The position numbers and the translations under genes are program-made. A model generated the notes under the pieces. That model was not told the DNA's origin. It searched no databases and saw only the letters and a program-made list of their open reading frames with translations. 64,000 bases of DNA from Semisulcospira habei (Eukaryota > Mollusca > Gastropoda > Semisulcospiridae): NCBI GenBank assembly GCA_036245525.1, contig BTPG01000004.1, positions 45,104,482-45,168,481 of the forward strand. The letters run 5' to 3'. Below are positions 1 to 9,988 of the stretch, in pieces (position 1 is the first letter of the stretch; every line of letters starts with the position of its first letter).

Positions 1-78
1 TGTCTCTTCTCTCGCCTGATGATGAGGAGCTACAGCCGTCATCCATGGGACACAGGTTGGAGACTCTTCGGGCACTAG

Positions 79-2958
79 ATGAAGCGGCGCACATCATTGC
101 GGATTGCCTCCCAGCGGATATCTGCCCTCCGTCCCCCCCCCCCCCTCAAGAGGAAGGCGTCCGCCTCCGTTGATGCCGATCGTCAGGGCAAGCGGTTTAA
201 GTCTCTTCCTCAACCACCCGGCTTTAAGGACATTTGCGAAGCCTTTTCTGCTCATCTCTCGCAAGGTCGCTGCGGCGTTTCTGGTTTCTTTTCGGACTCA
301 AGGTGGCCGGAGGGTTTGGATATTTCTTTTCGACAGTCTTGGTATGCGGGACATTCGCAGAGTTTTTCTTGCCCCCTGCCTAAGCTGGACCCTGCGGCGT
401 CTTCCTTTACTGGTGCTTCCCTACGGCAGTGTCTTCTTCCGGGCGTGGATCAGACAGCGACGCTCGTTCGGAACGCCCTCGCGGCAGCGGGTTTCCTGGA
501 TCTAGCGACGCAAGCTATCGTTCGTCGAGTTGAAGATGCCTGGCATCCTTCCTTGTCTTCTCTGTTTGGGGATCTGCTAGCGTTGGCCATTTCTGGGAAC
601 CGTGCGGCCTACCACGCCTCCGTCAATGCGATGGCGGCGGCCCTTAACTGCGATTTGTTGAGACGGGATGCGGTTCTACGCCTTTGCTCCATTCCGCCCG
701 ATGTCAAGACTCAGCTTCGTCAAGCTTCCCTTGGAGGAGAGCTCCTGTTCGGCCCCGACTGGCTTGCTGTCAAGGAGGCGAATAAGGACTCCTGGCCCAG
801 CCGCCCTTCTACAGCTCCCTTTCGAGTCCCCCGCACGGCTTCGGGTCGCTCCCTGCGGGCTGCTAGACCCAGCGTTCGTCCCCCTACCAGAGGTGGACGT
901 CTCCCCCCAGACCTCCTGCCTTTCCCCGCGCCCGCCCCGCTACAGGCTCCGCCCCTGCGCCCCCTGCGCGCTCCTGGCCCAGACCTGCCCGTCGGCCCGG
1001 GCGAGGTAGGGCCCAGTGACTGCTTCTCTCGTCCCCCGCCGGCCGTTTCCGGGTCCGCTGTCGGCGGGAGACTAGCACTCCACAGCGACGTGTGGCAAGC
1101 GCTTTTTCCAGACGACCCGTGGATCCTGTCTACCATCACCAAGGGACTCCTGATCTCCTTTCAGTCGCCCCCTCCCCTGCGCCGCTCGCCGTTGTGGACA
1201 GCGCTGCCGTCAGACCTACCCAGAGCCGAGGCTCTCAGCGCCGAGGTTGCTGCCTTGCTGCAGAAGTCGGCCACGGAGGTGGTGATGCGACACGACTCCC
1301 CAGCTTTCTACAGCCGGCTCTTTGTAGTACCCAAACCCGGTGGCGAGTGGCGTCCAGTCATAGACCTCTCGGCACTCAACAAATTCATCGTGGCTCCTTC
1401 CTTTCGCATGGAGACCGCCCAGGCCTTGCGAGCCGCTGTGCAACCGATGGACTTCGCGGTCAGTCTAGACCTTTCAGATGCGTACCTTCACGTACCCATA
1501 CACCCAGCCTCCAGACGTTATCTGCGCTTCGCTTTCCAGGGAGTGGTCTACCAGTTTCGCGCTCTTCCTTTCGGCCTAAATCTCAGCCCTTGGGTGTTTA
1601 CTCGGATCATGGATGCTGTGGTAGCCAGAGCCCGTCGGACTTCCACGAGTCCCACCTCGAACTATTTAGACGACCTGCTCTTGAGGAACCAATCCGAGAC
1701 TACCCTGATGCAGGACCAGGATGCCCTTCTTCACCTGCTCGAAGATCTCGGCTTCTTGGTCAACTTCGGCAAGTCCGACCTCGTGCCAGCGCAACACTTT
1801 GTGCACCTGGGTATGGAATTCCTCACCGACCTCAACATCGTTCGGCTCCCGGAGAAACGCATCCAGAAGTTGGCAGATTTAGCGAGGCAGGTTTCTCAGT
1901 TGACGACGTTACCAGCCAGGCAGTGGCTACAGCTTCTGGGATTGATGAACACGGCAGCGGATCTCCTTCCCTTGGGACGTCTTTACTCCCGACCTCTGCA
2001 ACTGCACCTCCTCCTGCACTGGCGTCCTTCGTCGGCCGACCTCGACGCACCGGTTCCGGTCACCGCCTTGACCCGTCCTCACCTTCTACGTTGGGCGGAT
2101 CCTTCATGGCTTGCGACAGGAGTGCCTCTCTTCTCGCCACCTCCCACCCTATCCCTGTGCGTCGACGCGAGCCTCTCCGGTTGGGGAGCTCACCTCCTGC
2201 CGTCATTCGAGACTGCCTCCGGGCTGTGGCCCCGGGAATCACCGCCCCGGCACATCAACTGGTTGGAACTGAAGGCCGTCTGGCAAGCCCTCCTTGTTTG
2301 GGAACTGCGCCTTCGACATCAGGAGCTGCTAGTCCTGTCAGACACCTCCACGGTAGTCGCCTACATCCAGAGGCAGGGCGGGACCCGTTCTCCTTCACTA
2401 TGCATCCTCCTCTACCAGATTCTTCGGTGGTGCGAGGACCGGCACATCACTCTTCGGGCGCGTCATATTCCGGGTCACCTGAATGTCCTAGCCGACTCCC
2501 TCTCTCGACGCGGTCAGCTGCTGCATACCGAGTGGTCGCTGCGTCCAGACATCTTCCGGATGATCAGCACAGTCTGGGAGACACCCATGGTCGACCTCTT
2601 CGCCACGAGATGGAATCGGAAGCTTCCTCTGTTCGTCTCTCCAATTCCAGATCCCCTGGCCTGGGCAGTGGACTCTCTTTCCATCCCCTGGGACGGTCTT
2701 GTCGCCTATGCCTACCCTCCGACGGTGCTAGTCCCCAAGGTCCTACTCAAGCTCAGAGGGTGCAACACGATTCTGTTCCTGGTGGCCCCGCTCTGCTGGT
2801 CCAGGACGTGGACCACAGACCTCGCAACGGCCCCCCCCCGCTGGCGCTTCCCACCCCAAGCACGATGCTCAAGCAACCACGCAGCGCGGTCTACCACCCG
2901 TGTCCGGAGCGTCTCCTCCTTCACGCCTGGAGGTTGTCCGGCAAGCCCTCTCCGCTAG
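79..2958 (+). CDS. DIRS copy 1 Gag-tail / reverse transcriptase / RNase H polyprotein
   Basis: This 959-codon ORF copies element RNA into DNA. Residues 1 to about 340 are a Gag-like tail that aligns with the same part of the other copies (KSLPQPPGF, DQTATLVRNALAAAGF). The reverse transcriptase follows: RLFVVPKPGGEWRPVIDLS near 415, the first catalytic aspartate in LDLSDAYLHV near 460, and NYLDDLLL near 528. RNase H shows CVDASLSGWGAH, NWLELKAVWQAL, LSDTSTVVAYIQ and HIPGHLNVLADSLSR between about 690 and 810. A region with VDLFATRW and AYAYPP then resembles the methyltransferase-like domain described in DIRS elements. A C-run near 2830 seems to have shifted the frame: the expected tail (LLLHAWRLSGKPS) continues in the frame that opens at 1092. 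The first ATG lies inside Gag, so the true start is upstream, possibly off-window. Confidence 0.85.
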   Translation: MKRRTSLRIASQRISALRPPPPLKRKASASVDADRQGKRFKSLPQPPGFKDICEAFSAHLSQGRCGVSGFFSDSRWPEGLDISFRQSWYAGHSQSFSCPLPKLDPAASSFTGASLRQCLLPGVDQTATLVRNALAAAGFLDLATQAIVRRVEDAWHPSLSSLFGDLLALAISGNRAAYHASVNAMAAALNCDLLRRDAVLRLCSIPPDVKTQLRQASLGGELLFGPDWLAVKEANKDSWPSRPSTAPFRVPRTASGRSLRAARPSVRPPTRGGRLPPDLLPFPAPAPLQAPPLRPLRAPGPDLPVGPGEVGPSDCFSRPPPAVSGSAVGGRLALHSDVWQALFPDDPWILSTITKGLLISFQSPPPLRRSPLWTALPSDLPRAEALSAEVAALLQKSATEVVMRHDSPAFYSRLFVVPKPGGEWRPVIDLSALNKFIVAPSFRMETAQALRAAVQPMDFAVSLDLSDAYLHVPIHPASRRYLRFAFQGVVYQFRALPFGLNLSPWVFTRIMDAVVARARRTSTSPTSNYLDDLLLRNQSETTLMQDQDALLHLLEDLGFLVNFGKSDLVPAQHFVHLGMEFLTDLNIVRLPEKRIQKLADLARQVSQLTTLPARQWLQLLGLMNTAADLLPLGRLYSRPLQLHLLLHWRPSSADLDAPVPVTALTRPHLLRWADPSWLATGVPLFSPPPTLSLCVDASLSGWGAHLLPSFETASGLWPRESPPRHINWLELKAVWQALLVWELRLRHQELLVLSDTSTVVAYIQRQGGTRSPSLCILLYQILRWCEDRHITLRARHIPGHLNVLADSLSRRGQLLHTEWSLRPDIFRMISTVWETPMVDLFATRWNRKLPLFVSPIPDPLAWAVDSLSIPWDGLVAYAYPPTVLVPKVLLKLRGCNTILFLVAPLCWSRTWTTDLATAPPRWRFPPQARCSSNHAARSTTRVRSVSSFTPGGCPASPLR

Positions 2959-3991
2959 AGGCTTCTCGAGTGCGGCAGTGGATGCGATCGCTTCAGCCCG
3001 CAGGTCCTCGACCAGACGTGTTTACGAAGGCAAGTGGAGAGTCCTCTGTTCCTGGTGTGACGACAGACGTCTTTCCCCCACCGAATTGACAGTTCCTCAG
3101 CTGGCGGAGTTCTTCCTCTGGCTCTTCTCCGACCAACTCCTTGCGCCCATTACCATCAGAGGCTACCTGGCTATGATTGCGGACACGTACAGACATTTGG
3201 GACGGTCCGATCCTGGCGCCTGCAAAGATCTTGCCGACCTGATGGACCACTGCGGTCTGCAGCGTCCCTCTCAACGTTCCTTAGTACCCAGATGGGACCT
3301 GCCCTGGGTGCTTACCTGGCTCAACTCGCCTCGCTTCGAGCCCATCCAGTCGGCATCACTTCCAGATGTGACACGAAAGACTTGCTTCCTATTGGCCCTC
3401 GCCTCTGCCTCCAGGGTTAGCGAGCTACACGCTCTTTCGGCATGCCCCGACTGTCTTTAGTTCAGAGCGGACGGCTCAGTTCAGCTGCTGCCCGACCCAG
3501 CCTTCCTCGCTAAGACCAGATCTCCCTTGGCTGCCCCGCAACTGGTGACGATTCAGCCATTAAGAGACCCAGGTTCCACCCGTGAGTCCAAACAACATGA
3601 CCCGGTGCGAGCCTTACGTGTGTACCTGCGCCGGACCAAGCCGATACGCAGGGGACGCACCCGCCTTTTCCTTCCTCTGTCCCCAGGTAGAAATGACATC
3701 TCAGCCCAGACGATATCCTCCTGGCTTCGGTGGGTGATACGATCAGCCTACCAAGACCTGGCGCCCCTCACAGCCAAACGCTTGCACATCAGGGCGCACG
3801 AGATCCGAGCCATGGCTGCAAGCCTAGCGTTCGACCGCAACTGTGCTGTCAAGGACATTGTGGCGGCTGTGGGCTGGCGAGCGGAGACCACCTTCGCACG
3901 CTTCTACCTGAGGGACCTCTCCAGCCAGCGCCAAAACCTCTCGCTGGTGGGAGACATCGTGGCGGCGCAACACTCCCTCCAGGCGCCTTAG
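2900..3991 (+). pseudogene. DIRS copy 1 tyrosine recombinase, one in-frame stop
   Basis: This frame overlaps the end of the RT/RNase H ORF and encodes the recombinase that would integrate the circular DNA intermediate. It is open from 2900 to 3457, has a single TAG at 3458-3460, then stays open in the same frame to 3991. The other copies have a glutamine codon at the TAG, so a C-to-T change explains it. N-terminal SAM-like region: VYEGKWRVLCSWC and LAPITIRGYLAMIADTYRHLG. Catalytic region: an arginine in ASRVSELHAL, HEIRAMA as the H-x-x-R box, and the presumed tyrosine nucleophile in FARFYLRD. Apart from the stop it looks complete, at about 363 codons. It could be read through or be a recent inactivation. 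Confidence 0.85.
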
Positions 3992-4115
3992 GCGCCGTAA
4001 GTATCTTTGCTAAAATTAGAGGGAGGTTGCTTGGGGAGAGCCACTACAAGTAGTATAATTCTAATGGCACGGATAGGGGCGTTATAGCGGCACCCGCCTC
4101 CTCTTCGGGATTCTC

Positions 4116-4479
4116 CCTTACAGTAATACCATCGGTAATGTGTTTTGAGAAAACAAATGTATTTTTCCTTAAAATAAATTTTTTTGAAAAATACTTACCG
4201 ATGGTATTACTCGAAGATCCCTCCCACCTGCCCCGCTTGCCGCTGGTTGGCTAAGAAATTGACTGAGGGCGGGAAGCGCGGAGCGCATGCGTGGTGTAAC
4301 AGGAAGGGAGGCTGGCCGGGCTTCCGCCCAGTCTATGGCGCCCCTCTCCTGCCATAATGACCATATCGTACACAACAAATTTTTTGGGCTAAAATTAGAC
4401 TAGCAAAGAAATAATCCCTTACAGTAATACCATCGGTAAGTATTTTTCAAAAAAATTCATTTTAAGGAAAAATACATTT
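4116..4479. repeat. DIRS copy 1 internal complementary region and right inverted terminal repeat
   Basis: From about 4118 the sequence reads into GTAATACCATCGGTAATG and then, inverted, CTTACCGATGGTATTACTC near 4195. That joins the complements of the left and right element ends, as expected for the internal complementary region that templates circle formation. The right terminal repeat runs from about 4195 to 4479 and ends with CCATCGGTAAGTATTTTTC plus an AT-rich tip. The tip (TTTTAAGGAAAAATACAT) matches the complement inside the internal region, which fixes the end to within a few bases. Confidence 0.8.
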
Positions 4480-4603
4480 TTTAAAGTGTGCAAGGTGCTG
4501 CATGGCTGGAAGCTGGAGCTTTGAAAGCCTGCTGCTACCAAACACTACTTGCCAGAGCTACTGTTGATGTTGTACTCACATTGGTCTGGTTGGCTGCTTT
4601 CAG

Positions 4604-4860
4604 CAAATACAATTTTCACACCCTGCCTCCGGAAGATGATGAGGATTACATCGACATGGGTGCATCCATCCTCGACTTCTACTCCTCCTTGGTGGACCTG
4701 CTGGGAAAATGCGCGCCGGACGCGGAAACCATCAAGGCCGGTCGGAGCGACTCGTTGCGAGCCCGAGCAATCCTGCGTTCCCTGGTGTCCATGGAGGATT
4801 TGGAAGGAGTGCTGGCATTGCACTTCATACTGCCCATCAACACCAGCAAGGATGAAGAGG
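4604..4860 (+). CDS. RyR: Ryanodine receptor exon (first one visible)
   Basis: The acceptor is TTTCAG at 4598-4603 and the donor GTGAGA at 4861. The exon starts on the third base of a codon and ends after the first. The product reads [20 protein letters not shown], then [19 protein letters not shown], then [19 protein letters not shown]. It matches the RyR stretch that follows the N-terminal half of the cytoplasmic shell; the acidic loop and the LLGKCAP motif are family hallmarks. An open frame continues upstream of the acceptor to 4488, but that part does not look like RyR. Confidence 0.93.
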
Positions 4861-4924
4861 GTGAGATAAACTCGGCTTTAAATTTAGCAATTATTCTGAA
4901 ATGTCGACCTGTGACTTTTTAAAC

Positions 4925-5079
4925 ACAGTCGCTCCGGAATGTGAGCCCCCGCAGTTGCGGGTGCTCATGAGGATCTATGTCTCTTGTTGAGTCCACTTTG
5001 AATCCATGTTCCTTGGGCGGATGAGGTTCTTTGGCGTTGAATAAACACAATCTGCATCCAGTGGCAGGCAAAGCATTAA
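4925..5079. repeat. TTAA-bounded repeat, family D (CTCATGAGGATCTATG type)
   Basis: This contains GTGCTCATGAGGATCTATGT followed by a stretch ending in TCTGCATCCAGTGGCAG and a TTAA at 5076. Similar units are at about 9763-9936, 10979-11184, 30270-30432 and 43275-43415, and a partial one lies near 17300-17400. The unit is less palindromic than the hairpin families. It is probably a non-autonomous DNA transposon, judged from its TTAA edges and repeated occurrence. Confidence 0.55.
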
Positions 5080-5176
5080 TCGCTTGACTGCTAGTGACGA
5101 TACTGTTTGGTGGAAAAGACACATAGTTGCACGTTTTTTCCACTGAACGGTATCGTCAGTAGCAGTCAAGGGTTAA
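5076..5176. repeat. TTAA-bounded palindromic repeat, family B
   Basis: The arms are TTGACTGCTAGTGACGATAC and its near-complement GTATCGTCAGTAGCAGTCAA, with TTAA at both edges (5076 and 5173). Related copies are at 40650-40746 and 62437-62534. The size of about 100 bp, the TTAA flanks and the lack of coding capacity fit a miniature inverted-repeat element moved by a piggyBac-like transposase. That last point is inferred from the TTAA target alone. Confidence 0.65.
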
Positions 5177-5373
5177 CACATTCACACCTGCTAACGACTG
5201 TTGCAACACACAGAGGCATCTACATAGACGTTCTAGCTGTTGGAACATGGTCGTTCCAAGGTAAGGTTAGATTAGTTCGGTGCCTTTTTTGTGGTAGGCT
5301 AATCTGATGCCACCCTTAAACTGTTTCTTTTGTTGTTCCATCACCAAGTGTGCTAGCAGGGAGGTGTATGTGT

Positions 5374-5458
5374 TTAACTTTTGGTTGTCAGTAGCACTTT
5401 TTGTCATGATGATTCCTACAGGAATCTCCATGACGAAAGCGCTACAGATGGCCAAACA
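5374..5458. repeat. TTAA-bounded palindromic repeat, family C
   Basis: The hairpin is built from TTGTCAGTAGCACTTTTTGT and a partly complementary right arm around the palindromic centre ATTCCTACAGGAAT. Copies recur at 8918-9008, about 13414-13507, 40141-40237 and 63055-63137, with a partial one at about 31112-31190. The 8918-9008 copy has clear TTAACCC and GGTTAA edges and shares its TTAA with a neighbouring family A copy. Confidence 0.65.
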
Positions 5459-5559
5459 TAACATTATTCAAAGGCATGGTGTATGTGTCATGTTAGCACA
5501 CTTCCATTTGTCTCTTTAATTCCAGCAAACTAGAACACATAACTTGCTTTGAAGAAGCT

Positions 5560-6420
5560 GTTTATGTTGGTAACACTTCTTGCATTCATCACCTTTTTGG
5601 CTCTCGTGCGAAACAAAAGTGAGTATGTTTTGGGCTAGTGGTCGTCTGTCTGGCGTCCGTCTGCCGTCGTCCATGGTAAACTTTAACTTTGGCATTTTTC
5701 TCACAGACTATTCAAGCCACAGTCTTCAAACTTGGCCCAAGGATACTTTGTGGCAAGACCTTTCTAAACATTTCAGTGGCCTCTCACAAAGGTCCAGGTC
5801 ACAAGGGATCATGAAATATGTCAAAAATAGCTATTTTTTTACATGATTTATTTTTTCTCAAATACTAACCACAACTTCAAACCCAAACTTGGTACAAAGG
5901 TACCTGAAGGTAAGACCTTTCTATCCATACTAATTTAGTTGATCTCTCGGAATGGTCAAGGGTCAGAAGAGCTCAGAAAAATGGTGAAAAATAGCCATTT
6001 TTGACAAACGATGTATTTTCTCAAATACTGTTCACAACTTCAAACCCAAACTTGCTACTGAGATACCTGATGGTAAGATCTGTCTATGCATACTAATTTG
6101 GATGACCACTCGGAAGGGTCAAGGGTCACAAGAGGCTGGCAAATATGTGTAAAATGCCAATTTTTCCTAAAATTGTAGGTATTATCAACATTTTTGCAAA
6201 TGTTTCAACCAAATTTGGGGCACAAAGATGATAAGACGTTCCGATGCATACTAATTAAGTCAACTCATCACAAAGGTCAAGGGTCACGGGATGTTGACGG
6301 ATGTGTGTAAAATGCTTACATTTTCAGAAAACATGGAATTTGCTGCTGCAGAAGCTAGCCCTTGTCACAAAGGTCACTCATAATTATGTAAATTGGTCAC
6401 ACATGTGCCCCATAATGGCC
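5560..6420. repeat. Degenerate tandem-like intronic repeat with AAGGTCA motifs
   Basis: Three to four diverged units of roughly 130 to 180 bp are visible. They share TCAAATACTNNNCACAACTTC, CAAACCCAAACTTG, GATGGTAAGA(T/C)CT, CATACTAATT and a GGTCAAGGGTCA segment. No coding sequence is seen. It sits in the intron between the exons at 4604 and 6673. Confidence 0.6.
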
Positions 6421-6672
6421 TTGTCTTTCTTGTTCAGTTGGGAAGTGAGACGATAGTTTGAATATTAGTGTTGACATAGATGAAAGTTGACAGATAGAAT
6501 TACATAAATGACAGGTTTTTTTATGGGAACATTTCTTTATTTTCAAAATCAAATCCTTTCTTACATACAAAGCAAAATAAAAAATAAAAAAACTTTGTGT
6601 TTAGAGTGCAGGAGAATTTCCTGCAACTTTTTTTTCATGTGTTGACAAAAAATTGATATTGTGCGTTTTCAG

Positions 6673-6842
6673 AGGGAGGTCTGGGAGGAGGAGGGATGCC
6701 ACCTGGTCTGCTGCCAAACCACAAGGCGTCCATTGTGATGTTCTTGGATCGCGTGTATGGAATCGAGGACCAGGTGACCTTCTACAGGCTGATCGATGAG
6801 GCTTTCCTGCCTGACCTCCGCGCTGCCACCACACTTGACATG
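6673..6842 (+). CDS. RyR: Ryanodine receptor exon
   Basis: The acceptor is TTTTCAG (6666-6672) and the donor GTAATA at 6843. The exon begins on the second codon position and ends on a codon boundary. The product has a Gly-rich start ([14 protein letters not shown]) and then [19 protein letters not shown] and [13 protein letters not shown]. The [15 protein letters not shown] block is one of the most conserved parts of the family. The Gly-rich linker is longer than I would expect. Confidence 0.95.
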
Positions 6843-7890
6843 GTAATAAACTGACAGGACAGCCTCATTATATGAGGGTGGTGAACATGGACATATTGAG
6901 ATTGTTGTTACTGAGTGTTTACCCACTAATTATTTTACTAATGTAGGTTTTAATTACGCAGCTTGTGTAATAATGTATAATAATGTATTGAGATGTTTGT
7001 ATAAAAAGTAGTGAGGGTTAGGATTAGGTTGAAACACGCGTATTATGGATGCATGTGTAGAGGTGGGTGTGAATGTATAAGTGCCGCTCAGTTCAGTTCA
7101 TAAAAGACGTTTGTGTGAGATGTGTAAAAGCTATGTGTAATATTTTGTAGTGTTTACTTGTGTCCTTTTGTAATTTGTAGCTGTGTAAGTGCAGGGAGAA
7201 ATGTTCATAATTATGCTATAATCTTTTCATGTCTTGTTTGTACTATTTGTTATAAATGTACCACAACCGAATTTCTCTTTCCGAGATAATAAAGTACTCT
7301 TACTCTTATTCTTCTTCTTATTCTTATATCAACATACTTGAGAGCTATACAGTCAGACCGCTCTGTTGGCGTCTGCTGTAGTGTGGAGCTACACTCACGT
7401 AGGCTTGTGAAGAAAAAACACCCAGTGTGCAGAAAATCCTCTGACTTGCACCAGCCTTAGCTGGCCTGCGCACAGCTGTGCATGGGCCAGGTAAGGCTGA
7501 CATGGGCCAGAAGACCTTTAGCTTTTCGGGTATTGCTTGTTAGCCACAGAGATGTCTGCATTCTATCTGATTTCATGATATTCTGATGCACTTAATACTG
7601 AGGCTGACCTGTGTTACAGTCAGCTTCATTCACATCAAGTTTATATATTACAAAATGGGGTCCTGATCACAGTTTGTTTAATGGAAATTACTTTGCTTAC
7701 AATAGACTTTAGCCATAAGAAATTTAGGTCTCCTGGCAATTTGCTATATCCAAGTTCACTGCACAATAAAATCTGTTAATGTGGTCTTAAAAGACACGTG
7801 CTTTCTGAAGAGACATCTTGAAAGGCAAAAAATGTCACCTGCCATTAAAGATTATCTTGAGGGTGAAGCCACCTAAATGTCATTGTCTTC
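6843..7890. other. Intron segment with a candidate LINE 3' end
   Basis: No exon is visible. Around 7260-7330 the sequence reads TTTCTCTTTCCGAGATAATA, then AAAGTACTC and TCTTA repeats. That resembles the 3' end of many CR1/Rex-type LINEs, but no protein supports it. Around 7740-7885 there is a piece of the repeat that also occurs at 39343-39680 and 52565-52739 (GAGACATCTTGAAAGGC, ACCTAAATG). Confidence 0.4.
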
Positions 7891-8102
7891 AACTCCTTAC
7901 GCCCTGAGGATGAAATTATCACATTTTTGTAGATATCCTCAGAGATCTATATCACAGTTCTGGAGACAGATCGACCATGATGTTTCAAGGGTGGTGTCAG
8001 AATAGCTTGGCGCCTCTAGGCGCCAAGCTATTCTGACACCAACCTTGAAATATCATGGTTGATCCACATTCTGTCGTAGTCTTTCAGGGCTGTATGGGTT
8101 AA
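7891..8102. repeat. Hairpin element, TTAA family A, copy 1
   Basis: The core palindrome is 7969-8064: GGTGTCAGAATAGCTTGGCG and its complement flank a short CTCTAG-like centre. Outer parts follow the family pattern, and the right edge is ATGGGTTAA. The left edge is degenerate. Confidence 0.75.
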
Positions 8103-8260
8103 TGACAGGTGACCTCTCAGAAGGATGGTTGCTCAAAACAGGTTCTGGTGTATTTGGAAATGTGTGCGCAGGTCCATGATTCTGTTCCCAAATTACAGAC
8201 CAGCGCACATGTACAGGATTGAAACAATTCATGAATGACAGATTGTGTGTTTATTATTAG

Positions 8261-8390
8261 AAACTACCAAGTAGGTAGGAAAAAGCACTGCCAGGGGAGA
8301 GAATTGTGCATTATCGTCATGCATGATCATTGGTCGATAATGCACAATTCGCTCCCCTGACAGTGCTTTTTCTTGCTTACTTGGTAGTTT
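8261..8390. repeat. Long isolated inverted repeat
   Basis: The left arm AAACTACCAAGTAGGTAGG... and right arm ...CTTACTTGGTAGTTT pair over about 55 bp with few mismatches around an 18-bp loop. It differs in sequence from the TTAA families and I see no second copy in the window. It lies just upstream of the RyR exon at 8468. Confidence 0.75.
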
Positions 8391-8467
8391 CTTCTAAACT
8401 ACAAACACTGGCAGTCATCCCTTTTGGTCTCGTGTCAGTTAGTGTACTTCATTGTATATCTGTGCAG

Positions 8468-8688
8468 GCGGCTGCCTCTGAAAGTGATATGGCCCTGGCA
8501 CTCAACCGCTACCTGTGTACATCTGTGCTGCCTCTGCTGATGAAGCACAGCGAGTTTTTCCGCGAGTCTGAGCACATGTCGGCGCTGCTGGAAACCATGT
8601 TGCAGACCGTTTACCGCATGTCCAAGTGCAAGACGCTGACCAAGGGACAGCAGGAGACTGTCTCTGACTTCCTCGTCGCTTACACTCA
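8468..8688 (+). CDS. RyR: Ryanodine receptor exon
   Basis: The acceptor is TGTGCAG (8461-8467) and the donor GTGAGT at 8689. The exon starts in phase 0 and ends after two bases of a codon. The product contains [39 protein letters not shown] and FLVAYTQ. The MALALNRYL block is diagnostic for RyR. Confidence 0.95.
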
Positions 8689-8714
8689 GTGAGTGGTGGT
8701 AGGCTCTAATGCAG

Positions 8715-8921
8715 GTTGTTTAGCCCCAATGCACTACAGAAGACATGAATCGACCATAATAATTTTAGGGCAGTGCCAGATTAGCTTGGCACCATCAGGC
8801 GCCAAGCCAATCTGGCACTACCCTTGAATTATTATGGTTGATGCATCCCCAGCATTATCTGACACCTCCAAAATTTGAACTGCTGTTTTTGAAATGCTGC
8901 CTTGGGGTTAAATGGGTTAAC
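8715..8921. repeat. Hairpin element, TTAA family A, copy 2
   Basis: The palindromic core lies around CAGATTAGCTTGGCACC and its complement, with AAATGGGTTAA at the right edge. The right TTAA (8918-8921) doubles as the left TTAA of the family C copy that follows, so the two elements abut. Confidence 0.75.
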
Positions 8922-9343
8922 CCTTGGGCTGTTGGTAGTACTTTTTGTCACAATGAGACCTACAGGAATCGTCATGACAAAAAGTGTTACCGACAGCCAA
9001 AAGGTTAACCCTCATGTGCATACCACCGTTGATTCTGTTGATGGTACTGGTGGCTGTGTGCAGAAGGGGATGAGACATTGAGGATAGTGCTTTTATTCAT
9101 TGCTACAGCTTTTCTGTACTATGAAATTTCAGTCATGACCGTTCCTTTCAGTCACTTAGTACAGCTGTGTGGCCATTGCATGAACGATTATAGGTTAGAT
9201 GGGAATGGGTGATTTGTATACAGACTTAGATTATGGTACCCATATGCCTTTTTGTGGGCAGCAAGGATAAACATCAAGTGCACACGTTAAAAACCACATC
9301 ATATAGGAGAAACAAAACAGATGTGCATGTGTGTTTATTTCAG

Positions 9344-9434
9344 GCAGCTGCGTCCACCCATGATGATAAACCTGCTACGGAAGCTGACAGTTGATGTGCC
9401 AGCCCTGTCTGAACACGCTGTCATCCCTCTCAGG
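9344..9434 (+). CDS. RyR: Ryanodine receptor exon
   Basis: The acceptor is TTTCAG before 9344 and the donor GTACAT at 9435. One base completes the codon from the previous exon and the exon ends in phase 0. The product QLRPPMMINLLRKLTVDVPA continues LSEHAVIPLR and matches RyR family sequence. Confidence 0.93.
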
Positions 9435-9522
9435 GTACATGATTTTCTATGACCGTCCACAACTAATTAGTTTCTGCTCTCGCTTTGTCAGCATGTTGTT
9501 TATGTCGTTCATTCATCATCAG

Positions 9523-9750
9523 TTAACCTTTATCATTTGGAATACAGCAGTGTGTGAAATAAATTTGACTAAAATAGTTCAAGGGTAGTACCAGAATAGC
9601 TTGCCGCCTGTAGGCGCCAAACTATTCTGGCACGACCCTTGAACTAAAGCCGTTGGTCTATAGCTTTATCTGTAAGTACCATAATGTAACTTGCATAATT
9701 ATGGAAGTGTACAAATTTGAAGCTGTTAGCCTCAGTATGATATGGGTTAA
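9523..9750. repeat. Hairpin element, TTAA family A, copy 3
   Basis: The edges are TTAACC at 9523 and GGGTTAA ending at 9750. The core palindrome is CCAGAATAGCTTGCCGCC against GGCGCCAAACTATTCTGG. It is followed at 9763-9936 by a TTAA-bounded family D unit. Confidence 0.75.
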
Positions 9751-9988
9751 GCTGAAGTTTAATTAACCCCTTAACTGCTAAGGTGAGGGCTCATGGGGAT
9801 TTACTTCTCTTGTTAGTCCTGTGTTCTTTATGCCTATTTTTGGTCCCATTTATGTCTGTGTTTTTCCCATGAATGTTGCTCATTGTTTCATGATTTAAGA
9901 TGTGCAATTCATGAGTACTGGCAGCAAAGGGATTAAAAATCATTTTAGTAGCCTTTGTTTTAGAGATCAATTATGATAGTTGAGGGGT

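Larger units (their letters stand above)
1..4479 (+). mobile_element. DIRS-like tyrosine-recombinase retrotransposon, copy 1 (left end outside window)
   Basis: The order is Gag-like tail, reverse transcriptase, RNase H, methyltransferase-like region and tyrosine recombinase, followed by an internal complementary region (about 4118-4206) and a right inverted terminal repeat ending near 4479. This is the layout of DIRS1-type elements, which use a recombinase in place of an integrase and make no target duplication. The terminal motif CAGTAATACCATCGGTAAG occurs at the right end and, in both orientations, in the complementary region. The other three copies use GCCATCGGTAA where this one has ACCATCGGTAA, so it belongs to a slightly different subfamily. 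The left terminal repeat and N-terminal Gag are off the window. It ends about 125 bp before the first RyR exon seen. Confidence 0.9.

Noticed and set aside
1092..3089. 665-codon ORF in another frame of DIRS copy 1
   Set aside because: Most of it is a shadow of the RT/RNase H frame. Only its last part, after about 2830, matches the DIRS protein, which I treat as evidence of a frameshift.
4488..4603. Upstream extension of the first RyR exon to the ATG at 4488
   Set aside because: The residues before the TTTCAG acceptor do not resemble RyR, and a full receptor needs many upstream exons.
6268..6285. AGGTCAAGGGTCA as a DR1 nuclear-receptor site
   Set aside because: It is part of a degenerate tandem repeat where the motif recurs; nothing else points to a regulatory element.
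8330..8692. 120-codon ORF starting at 8330
   Set aside because: Its first 46 codons come from the arm of an inverted repeat and the intron. Only the part after the acceptor at 8467 is RyR.
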